Positions 54,577 to 63,506 of a DNA stretch of 64,000 nt are shown here, piece after piece (position 1 is the first letter of the stretch; each line of letters starts with the position of its first letter). The notes below the pieces were generated by a model. The model did no database searches and was not told the origin of the DNA. It worked only from the letters and a program-made list of their open reading frames with translations. The position numbers and the translations under genes were made by a program. This stretch comes from Brevundimonas sp. (GTDB lineage: Bacteria; Pseudomonadota; Alphaproteobacteria; Caulobacterales; Caulobacteraceae): positions 1-64,000 of the forward strand of contig JAPZRF010000012.1 in assembly GCA_027531145.1 (NCBI GenBank). The letters are read 5' to 3'.

Positions 54577-55899
54577 TCAGATCCTCACATCAAGGCGGCC
54601 ATCGGCCCGGGAAACGCGATAGGCGGCGACGTCCGCGTCGGCGTCGATCTCAAGTCGGGCGGCCCCGGCAAAGGCCTTCGCGCCGCGACGGTCGCTCCCG
54701 CCGTCGTCCCGGCGGGTGTCGCGCTCGGCGAACTGCAGGCCATCGCGAGCGACGTTGAGGCCGGCGGCCTCGAGTTCGCGGCGCAGCTGGTCGGCCTGGG
54801 CGCGCAGTTCCGCCGCCGCTGCCGGGTTGTCGAAGGCGAGACGGGCGGTGACGCCACCGTCGCCGTCGATCTCCAGCATCACATCGACACGCCCGAGATC
54901 TTCCGGCGTCAGGGCAAGTTCGAAACGGGTCGTCTGACCTTCGAGGCGGCGCAGGATCTGCGCCGAGATCTGGGCCACGGCATTGAAGCGGCCATCATTG
55001 ACCATCGGTTGCAGGACGATCGAAGCGGCGGCCGGCAGCGGTGCCTCCGGGGGCCGTGGCGCTTCATCGACGGACAGGTCCGTCTGGGCACCGTGCAGGG
55101 CCCGCTCCGCATCCATGTCGGCGAGGACCGCCGCCTGCATGGCTTCAGCTGTGGCCGGTGCCGCTTTGGTCGCTGTCCCCGGGGCTCCGGCCGCCCCGGC
55201 TGACGCGGGGGAGGGGCTGGCGGCCGCATTGGTCTGGTTGTTCGGGGCGGTGGTCCCGCCGGTGGCGCTTAGAGGGCCGGCTGTTTCGAACCCCGAAGCA
55301 AGGTCTGCGCTGTCGGCAGAGCCCCCCGGGACCGACACTTTCGTCGGCCGGGAAGCGTCGCCCGCGGCCGGACCATCCGCGCGGCGCGCCGCTGGCTTCG
55401 GGGCGGGAGCAGCTCCAGCGGCGGCCAACTGGGCGGGGACGACCCTCGTCTCGGCGGAGTTGCCGCCAGCGTCGACCGCAGCGGTACCCGCCGGGGCAGG
55501 CGAGACACTGCCCGCCTGAAGTTCGAGGTCCGCCCGGGCGGACGCCGACGGAACAGCGGCCTCGACGACTGCCACGGCAAGGTGACCGGCGACGATGACG
55601 CCACCAGACAGGGCAAGTTCGTCCTCGAGGGGAGTAGTGTCACCGGCCGGCCCCTGCGCCGGCTTCACCAGACCCTTTCCAGCTGAGGCGGTCACCAGCC
55701 CCGGGGCCGCGGCGGCGTAGAGCGTCTCGGACGCGCCCGTCGGAGTATGGTAAGCTACAGAGGCCTCGACCGGTTCTCCGCCGGCACCCGCGGCAGCCGC
55801 CAATGCGCCCGCGAAGCCGGCACCATCGGACGACGGCGGACGCACCGGATCGACCGGGGCGGCACCGACCAGGGGATTGAGCAGAAGGGCAGCGGACAT
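54577..55899 (-). CDS. fliK: Flagellar hook-length control protein FliK
   Basis: A 440-residue protein. A long low-complexity Ala-, Pro- and Gly-rich N-terminal region is typical of the FliK ruler. The C-terminal domain is recognisable: LRRLEGQTTRFELALTPEDL, GRVDVMLEIDGDGGVTARLA, then ELRAQADQLRRELEAAGLNV. FliK measures hook length and switches export specificity to filament proteins. The ATG at 55899 (MSAALLLNPLVG) is chosen over the upstream frame, which runs through the promoter. It is the first gene of the fliK-flgD-flgE operon. Confidence 0.85.
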   Translation of the reverse strand: MSAALLLNPLVGAAPVDPVRPPSSDGAGFAGALAAAAGAGGEPVEASVAYHTPTGASETLYAAAAPGLVTASAGKGLVKPAQGPAGDTTPLEDELALSGGVIVAGHLAVAVVEAAVPSASARADLELQAGSVSPAPAGTAAVDAGGNSAETRVVPAQLAAAGAAPAPKPAARRADGPAAGDASRPTKVSVPGGSADSADLASGFETAGPLSATGGTTAPNNQTNAAASPSPASAGAAGAPGTATKAAPATAEAMQAAVLADMDAERALHGAQTDLSVDEAPRPPEAPLPAAASIVLQPMVNDGRFNAVAQISAQILRRLEGQTTRFELALTPEDLGRVDVMLEIDGDGGVTARLAFDNPAAAAELRAQADQLRRELEAAGLNVARDGLQFAERDTRRDDGGSDRRGAKAFAGAARLEIDADADVAAYRVSRADGRLDVRI

Positions 55900-55983
55900 G
55901 ACGCGGAGGGAGCTCGCGGGCCGGGCAACGCCGGCTCTGGAGGGATCGGCGCGTGCTGCGCCTGGCCATTCGAAGCCTGCCCC

Positions 55984-55998
55984 GCAAACCTCGGGCCA
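55984..55998 (-). promoter_or_regulatory. Candidate sigma-54 promoter of fliK-flgD-flgE
   Basis: On the minus strand the bases read TGGCCCG-AGGT-TTGC, matching the sigma-54 consensus TGGCACG-N4-TTGC with one mismatch and exact GG-N10-GC spacing. It lies about 85 bp upstream of the fliK start. Middle and late flagellar operons of Caulobacter use sigma-54 with the activator FlbD. The gap 55900-56273 contains no gene; activator sites would be expected between this and the opposite promoter. Confidence 0.72.
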
Positions 55999-56123
55999 TC
56001 GGCATTCGAGGAGACACATCATTGAAAGAAAAGAGTTTTGATCCCGACAACAGAGTGGAACCTCTCGCGGCGGCGGCGTTTTCTGCCGGGCGCGCCAGCA
56101 CCCTTTCTGCCCATCCGGCCGGC

Positions 56124-56139
56124 TGGCCCGCCGCTTGCT
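56124..56139 (+). promoter_or_regulatory. Candidate sigma-54 promoter of flgK-flgL
   Basis: TGGCCCG-CCGC-TTGCT matches the sigma-54 consensus, with the same TGGCCCG -24 element as the divergent promoter and exact GG-N10-GC spacing. It lies 135 bp upstream of the flgK start, giving a leader of about 120 nt. The two promoters are 126 bp apart and face away from each other, so one FlbD-type enhancer region could serve both. Confidence 0.72.
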
Positions 56140-56273
56140 TTGCTGCTGGAAGCAGTTTGGAGGTTCGCCGCGATGCGTTGGAGAATCAAAAAGTTAGGTG
56201 AAACGCCCGCCCGGGTTGGTGGGCAAGAGGCTCCAGGTGGCGCGCAATCCTTGCCGATGCGGGGAGCTTCGCC

Positions 56274-58391
56274 GTGTCACTGAACCTGATCATGAATACC
56301 TCGACCTCAGGGCTTATGGCGGCCCAGACGCAGCTTCGCGTGGTCTCGGACAACGTCGCCAACGTCAACACGCCTGGATACGTCCGCAAGATCGCCGACC
56401 AGGTGGCGATGACCAGCCAGGGCGTAGGCTCCGGCGTCGATGTGGTCCGGGTGCGCCTCGCCACCGATCGTTTCCTCCAGGCGGCGGCGATGAGCGCCAG
56501 CTCCGAGGCGGCCCGGCAGGGCGTGCGCTACGACCTTTATGACCGGGTCCAGTCCCTGTTCGGCGACCCGGGCGGGACCTCAGGCTTCTTCGCCCAGGTC
56601 GATAGCGTCTTCGCCGGATTCACAGGCCTCGCCGAGCAGCCGACTTCGACCCCCCTCCGTCAGGACGCGCTCTACAAGGCGAAGGCGGTGTTCGACGAGG
56701 CAGCGCGGATCTCGACCCAGATCCAGCTGGTGCGGGCGGATGCCAATAGTCGAATTCGTGGCGGGGTCGATCAGGTCAATGACCTGCTGCGAGAGATCGA
56801 GGCCCTGAATGATGAGATCGCGCGCTCGAGGGCCACCGCCAGCGACGCGTCGGGGCCCGAGAGCGTCCAGGCGGCCCTGCTTGGCGAACTCGGCAAGTTG
56901 ATGGACGTCCGCACCTCGGTCCGCGACCTCGGCGGCGTCACCGTGCGATCGGGCTCAGGCACCCTGCTGGCCGGGCGCGGCCATGCCGTTCTGGAGTACA
57001 GCTACTCTGGCGAGGTGCAGGCCGAGACCACTTTTGGCGATATCTTCGTCACGGAGCCGGGCGGGGCGAGGCGCTCGCTGATGGACGACCTGACGTCCGG
57101 CGAGCTGCGCGGTCTGGTGCAGGTGCGCGACACCGAGGCCCCGGCGGCCGCGGAGCGACTCGCCGAGCTGATGACGCGGGTCGCCGATGAACTCAACCGG
57201 GCCCATAACGCCAACTCGGCGGCACCTCCGCCCAATCGCCTGACCGGGCGCAACGTCGGCCAGGCCTTCGAGACGGCCATTGCCGGTTTCACCGGCAACA
57301 GCAACGTCGTGGTCACCAATGCCGCCGGTGTGGTTCAGGCTCGCGCCGCTATCGCCTTTTCCGGCGGGACGATGACGGTCAACGGCGTGCCGGCTACTCC
57401 GGCGACCTTCCTCGCGACGCTCAACGCCCAACTGGGCGGAGCGGCCACCGCCAGTTTCGCCAACGGGGTGCTCAGCCTGCAGGCGTCCACCGGTACCAAC
57501 GGCGTTGCGGTGGCGGATGACCCGGTCGCCCCTTCCTCCAAGACGGGGCGCGGCTTCTCGCACTTCTTCGGGCTGAACGATCTGGTCAACAGCAGCGCAC
57601 CGGCGGTCTACGAGACCGGCATGACGGCGGCATCCCAGCATGGCTTCGCCGCCGGCCAGACCTTGAGCTTCCGCTTCTTTGCAAGCCACGGCGGCGTCAT
57701 GCGGGATATTCAGGTTGCCGTGCCGCCAGGCGGCGACATGGCCAGTCTGCTGGCCCAGCTCAACAGCCCCGTGAGCGGCGTCGGCCGTTTCGGCAGCTTC
57801 ACGCTCGACAACAACGGAGCCTTGACCTTCGCCAATGTGCCCGGCGGGGACTGGCGCATGGCGATCGCCTCGGACCAGACAGTGCAGGCACCGTCCGGCG
57901 TTTCCGTGACCGCCCTGTTCGGCATCGGCGGCGGGGTCCGCGCCTCCCGCGCTGACAGCTTCTCGCTGCGTTCGGACGTGCAGGGCAACCCGGCCCTGCT
58001 GGCGCTGGGCCAGCTTGATCACGCCGCGGCCGTTGGCGCACTGGCGATCACGCCGGGCGACGGCCGGGGTGCCCAGCGCCTCTCGCTCGCCGGCCAGAAC
58101 AATGTGCGCTTCGAGCCCGCCGGCGGGGGGATCGGGAGCGTACTCTCGGTGTCGCGCTACGCCTCCGAGTTTTCGGGCGAGATCGGCGGTCTCGCGGCGG
58201 CGATGAAGCGCCAGAAGGACGCGGCGGTCTCGGTATCCGCCGAGGCCACGGCGCGCCAGGTCGCCCAGGAAGGGGTCAACCTGGACGAGGAACTCGTGCT
58301 CCTGACCACCTATCAACAAGCCTTCAACGCTTCCGCCCGAATGATCCAGGCGGCGCGTGAAATGTACGACGCGCTTCTGGGGATGGTGTGA
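56274..58391 (+). CDS. flgK: Flagellar hook-associated protein FlgK (HAP1)
   Basis: A 705-residue hook-filament junction protein. The N-terminal motif is STSGLMAAQTQLRVVSDNVA, then NVNTPGYVRK. Long variable D1-D2 regions follow, and the C-terminal helix is EEGVNLDEELVLLTTYQQAF-like (GVNLDEELVLLTTYQQAFNA) ending RMIQAAREMYDALLGMV. The start is GTG 56274 with GGGGAG nine bases upstream. The stop overlaps the flgL start (TGATG). Confidence 0.93.
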   Translation: MSLNLIMNTSTSGLMAAQTQLRVVSDNVANVNTPGYVRKIADQVAMTSQGVGSGVDVVRVRLATDRFLQAAAMSASSEAARQGVRYDLYDRVQSLFGDPGGTSGFFAQVDSVFAGFTGLAEQPTSTPLRQDALYKAKAVFDEAARISTQIQLVRADANSRIRGGVDQVNDLLREIEALNDEIARSRATASDASGPESVQAALLGELGKLMDVRTSVRDLGGVTVRSGSGTLLAGRGHAVLEYSYSGEVQAETTFGDIFVTEPGGARRSLMDDLTSGELRGLVQVRDTEAPAAAERLAELMTRVADELNRAHNANSAAPPPNRLTGRNVGQAFETAIAGFTGNSNVVVTNAAGVVQARAAIAFSGGTMTVNGVPATPATFLATLNAQLGGAATASFANGVLSLQASTGTNGVAVADDPVAPSSKTGRGFSHFFGLNDLVNSSAPAVYETGMTAASQHGFAAGQTLSFRFFASHGGVMRDIQVAVPPGGDMASLLAQLNSPVSGVGRFGSFTLDNNGALTFANVPGGDWRMAIASDQTVQAPSGVSVTALFGIGGGVRASRADSFSLRSDVQGNPALLALGQLDHAAAVGALAITPGDGRGAQRLSLAGQNNVRFEPAGGGIGSVLSVSRYASEFSGEIGGLAAAMKRQKDAAVSVSAEATARQVAQEGVNLDEELVLLTTYQQAFNASARMIQAAREMYDALLGMV

Positions 58392-59311
58392 TGAGCCGCA
58401 TCTCGACCTACGGGAACTACCAGTCTGCCCTGCTGGACCTGATGCAGGCCCAGCAGCGTCAGCTCGACGCCAACCGGCGGGTCTCCAGCCAGAAGGTGGC
58501 GACGGATCTGCAGGGCTTCGGCCGCGGTGCCGAGACGCTGACGGCCATGAAGTCCGCCCAGGCCCGCGTGCAGGGGTTTATCGATACCGGGGAAGCCGTT
58601 TCGGCGCGGTTGACCACCCAGGATCTTGCCATGGAGCGCATGGGGGAGGGGGTGCAGGGTGCCCGCACCGCCATTGTCAACGCCATCGCCCTCGGGCGTC
58701 TCGACGGGCTGGTCCAGGAAGTCCAGACGTCTTTCCAGGTAGTCCAGGACGGGCTCAACAGCCGCCACCAGGGGCGATACCTATTCTCGGGCGGTCTGGT
58801 GAACACGGTCCCTGTCAACACCAACGCTCTGGCGGACCTTTCTGCCCTTCCCTCGGCGTCCGACGCCTTCGACAATGACGACCTTCTGACCGACACGCGG
58901 CTCGACGAAGGGACCGCGATCCGCACCAGCTTCCTCGCTCGGGAGCTCGGGCTGGAGAGCTTCGAGATCTTCCGCGACATTCAGGTATTTCACGAGACCA
59001 CGCCCCTGACGGGTCAGCTCAATGCGGCGTCGGAGACTTTTCTCAAGACTGTCCTGACCCGGCTGGATCAAGCCTACAAGAACGTCACCAACAACACCGC
59101 CCGCAACGGCAGCATGCAGAACCAGGTCGACAGCATCCTGACCTCCCAACGGACCCAGCGGGACTCGCTCGACGAGATCGTTGGCAAGCGCACCGACACC
59201 GACATGGCCGCCGCCGTGACCGATCTGGAGGCCGCGCAGATCGCCCTGCAGGCTTCAGCCCAGGTCATCGCCGGCCTGCGCGACACCTCCCTGCTCAACT
59301 TCCTGCGTTAG
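58391..59311 (+). CDS. flgL: Flagellar hook-associated protein FlgL (HAP3)
   Basis: A 306-residue flagellin-like junction protein. N-terminal MSRISTYGNYQSALLDLMQA and NRRVSSQKVATDLQGFGRGA are the D0/D1 helices. The C-terminal DMAAAVTDLEAAQIALQASA with QVIAGLRDTSLLNFLR matches flagellin-like ends. With FlgK it connects hook to filament. The ATG at 58391 overlaps the flgK stop; a GTG one codon earlier is also possible. Confidence 0.92.
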   Translation: MSRISTYGNYQSALLDLMQAQQRQLDANRRVSSQKVATDLQGFGRGAETLTAMKSAQARVQGFIDTGEAVSARLTTQDLAMERMGEGVQGARTAIVNAIALGRLDGLVQEVQTSFQVVQDGLNSRHQGRYLFSGGLVNTVPVNTNALADLSALPSASDAFDNDDLLTDTRLDEGTAIRTSFLARELGLESFEIFRDIQVFHETTPLTGQLNAASETFLKTVLTRLDQAYKNVTNNTARNGSMQNQVDSILTSQRTQRDSLDEIVGKRTDTDMAAAVTDLEAAQIALQASAQVIAGLRDTSLLNFLR

Positions 59312-59380
59312 ACCGCGCGTCATTGCCGCACGGTTGCGGTCATGCCGGACGGAACCCGTTCTCCGCTACATAACAAGAAC

Positions 59381-59550
59381 ATGGCGCGCCTTGACCTGCG
59401 AAAGAAGCTTTCGATCCTCGCCGCTGCGGCCAGGTACGACCCTTCCTGCGCCTCATCGGGAGGGGGCGCGCGCACCTCCGCCGGGGGCAAGGGTAACGGG
59501 TCTGCCGAGGGCATGGGCATCTGTCATGCTTGTATGCCGGACGCGCGCTG
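59381..59550 (+). pseudogene. Remnant: N-terminus of DNA modification/repair radical SAM protein
   Basis: From ATG 59381 the frame encodes MARLDLRKKLSILAAAARYD, PSCASSGG, and GSAEGMGICHACMPDARC. This matches the first 55 or so residues of the radical SAM protein that accompanies UdgX-type uracil-DNA glycosylases (K..IL..AAKYD.SCASSG ... GICH...PDGRC). The iron-sulfur CxxxCxxC motif and the rest are gone: sequence switches at about 59540 to a UdgX fragment in another frame. A weak LexA-like CTAC-N7-GAAC lies just upstream (59366-59380). Confidence 0.75.
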
Positions 59551-59949
59551 CAGCAGGTGCTCGCCGGGGCCGGGCTTGCCCTTGCCGATGTCTACGGCCC
59601 AAAAACTCGGTCGAGCACATCAAGCACGAGCCACGGGCAAGCGGCGGCTGCAAAGTTCGCCGGACGCCGACGAAGTCGAGGCCTGCGGGCACTGGCTGTC
59701 GAACCAACGGCGGCTATCCGTCTTCAGGTGATCGTCGCGCGGGGCGCGAGCGCCGCCCTCGCGATCGCGGGGCGGCGGACGCCGGTGGGGGCCCCGCGCG
59801 GCCGGCCGCTGGCCGGCCCGGCTCGGACCACGCTCGTGGTGACCTGGCACCCCGGCAACATCGTCAGGACGACCGACTCCCGGGCGCAGGCGGCCGTCCG
59901 CACTGCGCTGGCCGACGATCTGCGGCTCGCCGCCGGCCTCGGTGGGTGA
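59535..59949 (+). pseudogene. Remnant: C-terminal part of UdgX-type uracil-DNA glycosylase, frameshifted
   Basis: Pieces of UdgX appear in three successive frames: GRALQQVLAGAGLALADVY, then NSVEHIKHEPRA, then GKRRLQSSPDADEVEACGHW, then VIVARGASAALAIAGRRTPV and VVTWHPGNIVRTTDSRAQAA. The order and spacing follow the intact protein (helix, the KHFKWEPRGKRR-like loop, VALGATAA, HPSYLLR). At least three frameshifts are required, so it cannot be functional. The N-terminal part with the iron-sulfur Cys is absent. Nothing else of note lies in 59312-60031. Confidence 0.78.
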
Positions 59950-60031
59950 ACCCGCGCCATGGTTGCGCTTTTTTTCTCCGGCGTCGCCGGTGAGCGATAG
60001 GCATTCGCTGTGGTACCGCTAGACTGGATTC

Positions 60032-61147
60032 ATGATGCCAGCCGACTTCGACATCGCCGGGAAGGGGGACGCGGTCCGTTTGCGCCTGACCGGCGACTGG
60101 ACGACCGGCGGGCTGGGCCGGGTCGCCGGCCGTCTCGACGCCGCCTTGGCGGGGGCAACGCGCGTCGATCTCGACATCGACGGCCTTGGTCATCTCGATA
60201 CGGCCGGGGCCCTCGTGCTGGTCCGGGCCTCGCGCTGCAGCATCCCTGCCGAGGCTTGGACCTCCCGCCCAGAGGCCGGCCGCATCTATGCCATGGTGCA
60301 GCGTCTGGGATGCGAGGATCGCGCGCCGCCGCGAAAGAGCGACCCGATTACGCGCTCCTTCGCCCGTATTGGCCAAGGCGTTATCGACGCCGGGCGCGAG
60401 GCGATGCTCTCGCTGGCCTTCCTCGGCCGCCTGATCGTGGCGATCGGGGCCATGCTGCGGCGACCGGGTCGAATTCGCTGGCCCGCCTGGGTCAGCCAGA
60501 CCGAGCGGGCCGGGCTGGACGCCCTGCCGATTGTGGCCTTGACCAGCTTCTTCATCGGCGCGGTGGTGGCCTTCATCGGCGCGGATCTGCTGGACAACTT
60601 CGGGGCTGCCGTCTTCACAGTCGAGCTTATTGTGATTTCGGTCCTGCGTGAATTCGCAGTGGTGATCACGGCTGTCCTGCTGGCAGGCCGCTCGGCCTCG
60701 GCCTTCGCCGCCGAGGTCGGGGCCATGCGCATGAATCAGGAAGTCGACGCCATGCGGGTCATGGGCGTCGACCCCTTCCAGGCCCTTGTCATCCCGCGTC
60801 TCGCCGCCCTCCTGTTGATGATGCCGCTGCTGACCTTCGCCGCCATGGTAGCCGGACTATTCGGCGGCTTGCTTGTCTGCTGGACCCAGCTGAACCTTGG
60901 CCCAGCCTTCTTCCTGGAGCGGATCGTGCTGACCTCGAATGTGGCCAACCATCTCGTGGTGGGCCTTTCGAAGGCCCCTGTCTTTGCTATCGTTGTCGCC
61001 GCCATCGGCTGCCGCCAGGGCATGGCCGTGGCCGGCGATGTCGAGAGTCTCGGCAGGCGGGTCACCGCGGCCGTGGTGCAGGCCATTTTCGCCATCATCC
61101 TGCTCGACGCCGTCTTCGCCCTGATGTTCCTGGAGCTGAACTATTGA
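60032..61147 (+). CDS. mlaE: MlaE-family lipid ABC transporter permease with N-terminal STAS-like domain
   Basis: A 371-residue protein. The first 95 residues (RLRLTGDWTTGGLGRVAGRL, VDLDIDGLGHLDTAGALVLV) are a STAS-like domain, in E. coli a separate protein (MlaB). The rest is a MlaE permease with about five membrane spans; the coupling block is SAFAAEVGAMRMNQEVDAMR followed by VMGVDPFQALVIPR. It moves phospholipids between inner and outer membrane. The start may be the first or second ATG of MMPADFDI. The ATPase gene overlaps its end. Confidence 0.9.
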   Translation: MMPADFDIAGKGDAVRLRLTGDWTTGGLGRVAGRLDAALAGATRVDLDIDGLGHLDTAGALVLVRASRCSIPAEAWTSRPEAGRIYAMVQRLGCEDRAPPRKSDPITRSFARIGQGVIDAGREAMLSLAFLGRLIVAIGAMLRRPGRIRWPAWVSQTERAGLDALPIVALTSFFIGAVVAFIGADLLDNFGAAVFTVELIVISVLREFAVVITAVLLAGRSASAFAAEVGAMRMNQEVDAMRVMGVDPFQALVIPRLAALLLMMPLLTFAAMVAGLFGGLLVCWTQLNLGPAFFLERIVLTSNVANHLVVGLSKAPVFAIVVAAIGCRQGMAVAGDVESLGRRVTAAVVQAIFAIILLDAVFALMFLELNY

Positions 61148-61935
61148 CCAGCCCCGGCACAACAGACCCTGCGCTGCCACCCCTGATCGAGGTGCGTGGC
61201 CTCGTCACGCGCTTCGGTGCCCGGACTGTGCACCAGGACCTCGACCTTGATGTACGCCGCGGCGAGGTGCTGGGCGTGGTGGGCGGCTCCGGGAGCGGCA
61301 AGACCGTGCTCCTGAACTCGATCATCGGGCTGAGGGATCCCGACGGCGGCAGTGTGCGCCTGCTCGGGAAGGACGTTGCCGATCTCACCGCAGCCGAGGC
61401 GGCCGAGCTTGAGCAGCGCACCGGCGTCCTGTTTCAGCAGGGGGCTCTGTTCTCATCGCTGACAGTACTGGAGAATGTGGCCTCACCTTTGGTTGAGCAT
61501 ACTCGCCTGCCGCGGCGCCTGATCCGTGAGATCGCCGAGATGAAGATCGCCATGGTCGGGCTTGAGCCGGGATCCCACTATCTCAAGCCGGCCGAACTCT
61601 CCGGAGGGATGCGCAAGCGGGTGGGGCTGGCGCGGGCTCTCGCACTCGACCCGGAGTTGTTGTTCCTGGACGAACCCACAGCTGGCCTCGACCCGATTGG
61701 CGCTGGAGCCTTTGACGCCCTTATCCGGTCACTGTCAGTTGATCTGGGCCTTACGATCTTCATGATTACCCACGACCTCGATAGTCTTTACGCTATTTGC
61801 CACAAGGTGGCCGTTCTGGCTGACCGTCGTGTCGTGGCCAAGGCGACGGTCGAGGAGCTTGAACATTCCGATCATCCGTGGATCCGGGAATACTTCCTCG
61901 GCCCCCGCGGGCGCGCGGCGCGCAAGACCAGCTGA
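61144..61935 (+). CDS. mlaF: MlaF-type ABC transporter ATPase
   Basis: A 263-residue ABC ATPase. Walker A is VVGGSGSGKTVLL, the Q-loop is TGVLFQQGALFSS, the signature is ELSGGMRKRVGLARAL, Walker B is LLFLDEPTAGLDP, and the switch His is in FMITHDLDSL. The LSGGMRKRV signature is characteristic of Mla/Mce-type ATPases. It has a TTG start overlapping the mlaE stop (TTGA), so start assignment rests on coupling; PPLIEVRGLVTRFG is the first conserved block. Confidence 0.92.
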   Translation: MTSPGTTDPALPPLIEVRGLVTRFGARTVHQDLDLDVRRGEVLGVVGGSGSGKTVLLNSIIGLRDPDGGSVRLLGKDVADLTAAEAAELEQRTGVLFQQGALFSSLTVLENVASPLVEHTRLPRRLIREIAEMKIAMVGLEPGSHYLKPAELSGGMRKRVGLARALALDPELLFLDEPTAGLDPIGAGAFDALIRSLSVDLGLTIFMITHDLDSLYAICHKVAVLADRRVVAKATVEELEHSDHPWIREYFLGPRGRAARKTS

Positions 61936-61946
61936 AGGAGCGCGAG

Positions 61947-62885
61947 ATGGAACGAGACGCCCACTACGCCGCCGTCGGTATCGCCACCGTGGCCCTTATC
62001 GCCGCACTGGCGGTGTTTGCGATCTGGCTGGCGCGGTTTCAGTTCGACCGAGACTACGATGTCTATGACATTGTCTTTTCTGGTCCCGTGGGCGGCCTGT
62101 CCGAGGGGGGCGAAGTGCAATTCAACGGCATCCGCGTCGGGGAGGTGACTGCGCTCAATCTCGACCCCGAGAAGGGCGACCAGGTGATCGCCCGTGTGCG
62201 GCTGGAGGGAGAGACCCCCGTGCGCGTGACCAGTCGGGCGCAGCTGGAGCCGCAAGGCATCACCGGCCTGAATTTCGTACAGATCACCGCTGGCAACCCT
62301 GACAGCGCGCTGCTGAAGGCCCAGTACCCGGCCAATGTGGTGCCGGTGATCCAGAGTCAGCCGGGTCCCCTGTCCGAACTGTTGAGCGGTTCCGGAACGC
62401 TGCTGGCCCAGGCGGTTGATGTGCTGCGTCGCGTCAACCGGGTGCTGTCCGATGACAACATCCGAAGCTTCTCGACCACCCTTGCCAATGTCGAGGCCAT
62501 AACTGCCGAACTGGAGGCGCGCCGCGAGCTCTTCGCCGAGCTGGAGACCACGCTGGAGAGCGCCAACCGCGCGATCCAAGCCTATGAGCAAGTGGCCGTC
62601 ACTGCCAACGACGTGATCAACACCGACGCCCGTCAGGCGATCGCCAGGATCAATGTGGCGTCTACCCAGGCTTCGGCGGCGATGGAATCCCTGAATCGGA
62701 CTGTGAACGGACTTGAGCAGCCGGTCGGAGATTTCGCGGAGACTGGTCTGCCGGAGCTGACTGCCGCGATCCGCAGCCTTCGGACCGCGACCACGGCGCT
62801 GGAAGCTCTTGTCGAGGAGGTGCGGTCGAGCCCGCGCGATTTCATCGGTCGTCCGCCCGCCCGTAAACTGGAGGTCCAGCCATGA
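61947..62885 (+). CDS. mlaD: MlaD/MCE-domain lipid-binding protein
   Basis: A 312-residue protein with one N-terminal span (AAVGIATVALIAALAVFAIW) and an MCE domain (DIVFSGPVGGLSEGGEVQFN, GIRVGEVTALNLDPE, LEPQGITGLNFVQI). A long coiled-coil-like helical C-terminus follows (NVEAITAELEARRELFAELE). MCE rings form the periplasmic channel on top of the permease. AAGGAG lies eight bases before the ATG. The stop overlaps the next gene (ATGA). Confidence 0.92.
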   Translation: MERDAHYAAVGIATVALIAALAVFAIWLARFQFDRDYDVYDIVFSGPVGGLSEGGEVQFNGIRVGEVTALNLDPEKGDQVIARVRLEGETPVRVTSRAQLEPQGITGLNFVQITAGNPDSALLKAQYPANVVPVIQSQPGPLSELLSGSGTLLAQAVDVLRRVNRVLSDDNIRSFSTTLANVEAITAELEARRELFAELETTLESANRAIQAYEQVAVTANDVINTDARQAIARINVASTQASAAMESLNRTVNGLEQPVGDFAETGLPELTAAIRSLRTATTALEALVEEVRSSPRDFIGRPPARKLEVQP

Positions 62886-63487
62886 TCCGCCTGCTTCACG
62901 TCCTGCCTGCCCTCGGCCTTGCGGCGGCGGTGTCTGGCTGCGCCCTGCTGGCGACGCCGGAGCCGGTTCAGATGTACCGCTTCGGGGCCAGCGATCCGGT
63001 GACCGGCATTGCGCCGGACGGCGCGGTCCCGCTTGAGATGCGGCCTGTGCAGTTCAGTGCAGTGGCGGCCGATGATCTCATTCTCGCCGTCACCGGGGCC
63101 GAGGCAGCCTACATCGGCGGTGCGCGCTGGGTCGAACGGGCCCAGGTTCTCTACCAGGAGTCTTTGGAGAACGTCTTTGCGGCCGAGGCCACCCGAGTCC
63201 GACTCGGCGGGCGCCGCGAGCTCTCGCATTCGCCCCGGGTGCTGGATCTCGACGTGCGCACCTTCGAGGCGCGCTATCCCGCGCCCGGCTCTGCGCCGAC
63301 CGTGCGGGTGGCGGTGCGCGCGCGCATGATCAACCGCGACGACCAGCAGGTGGTGGCGGATGAGGTTTTCACAGTGGATCAGCCCGCTACTGGCAACAGG
63401 GTCTCGGCGATCGTGGCTGCCTTCGACACCGCCGTGCTCGAGGTGAACCGCGACATCGTGCGCTGGACCGAGGCGCGGCTGGACTGA
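62882..63487 (+). CDS. ABC-type transport auxiliary lipoprotein (PqiC-like)
   Basis: A 201-residue lipoprotein; the lipobox is VSGC with Cys at residue 20. The mature start (ALLATPEPVQMYRFG) and the later RWVERAQVLYQESLENVF and VAVRARMINRDDQQVV match the auxiliary lipoproteins of MCE transporters (PqiC/YmbA-like). It probably sits at the inner face of the outer membrane as acceptor for the Mla-type complex, replacing MlaA or MlaC, which are not encoded here. Confidence 0.87.
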   Translation: MIRLLHVLPALGLAAAVSGCALLATPEPVQMYRFGASDPVTGIAPDGAVPLEMRPVQFSAVAADDLILAVTGAEAAYIGGARWVERAQVLYQESLENVFAAEATRVRLGGRRELSHSPRVLDLDVRTFEARYPAPGSAPTVRVAVRARMINRDDQQVVADEVFTVDQPATGNRVSAIVAAFDTAVLEVNRDIVRWTEARLD

Positions 63488-63506
63488 TAGGCCATCAGGG
63501 GGGGCC

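Noticed and set aside
59366-59380. LexA-like box ahead of the radSAM remnant
   Set aside because: CTAC-N7-GAAC has two mismatches to GAAC-N7-GAAC, and the gene behind it is dead; kept only as a remark.
59342-59731. A 129-codon frame that might be a small gene after flgL
   Set aside because: Its first part is the start of a radical SAM repair protein and its later part runs out of frame into UdgX remnants, so it is a scar rather than a gene.
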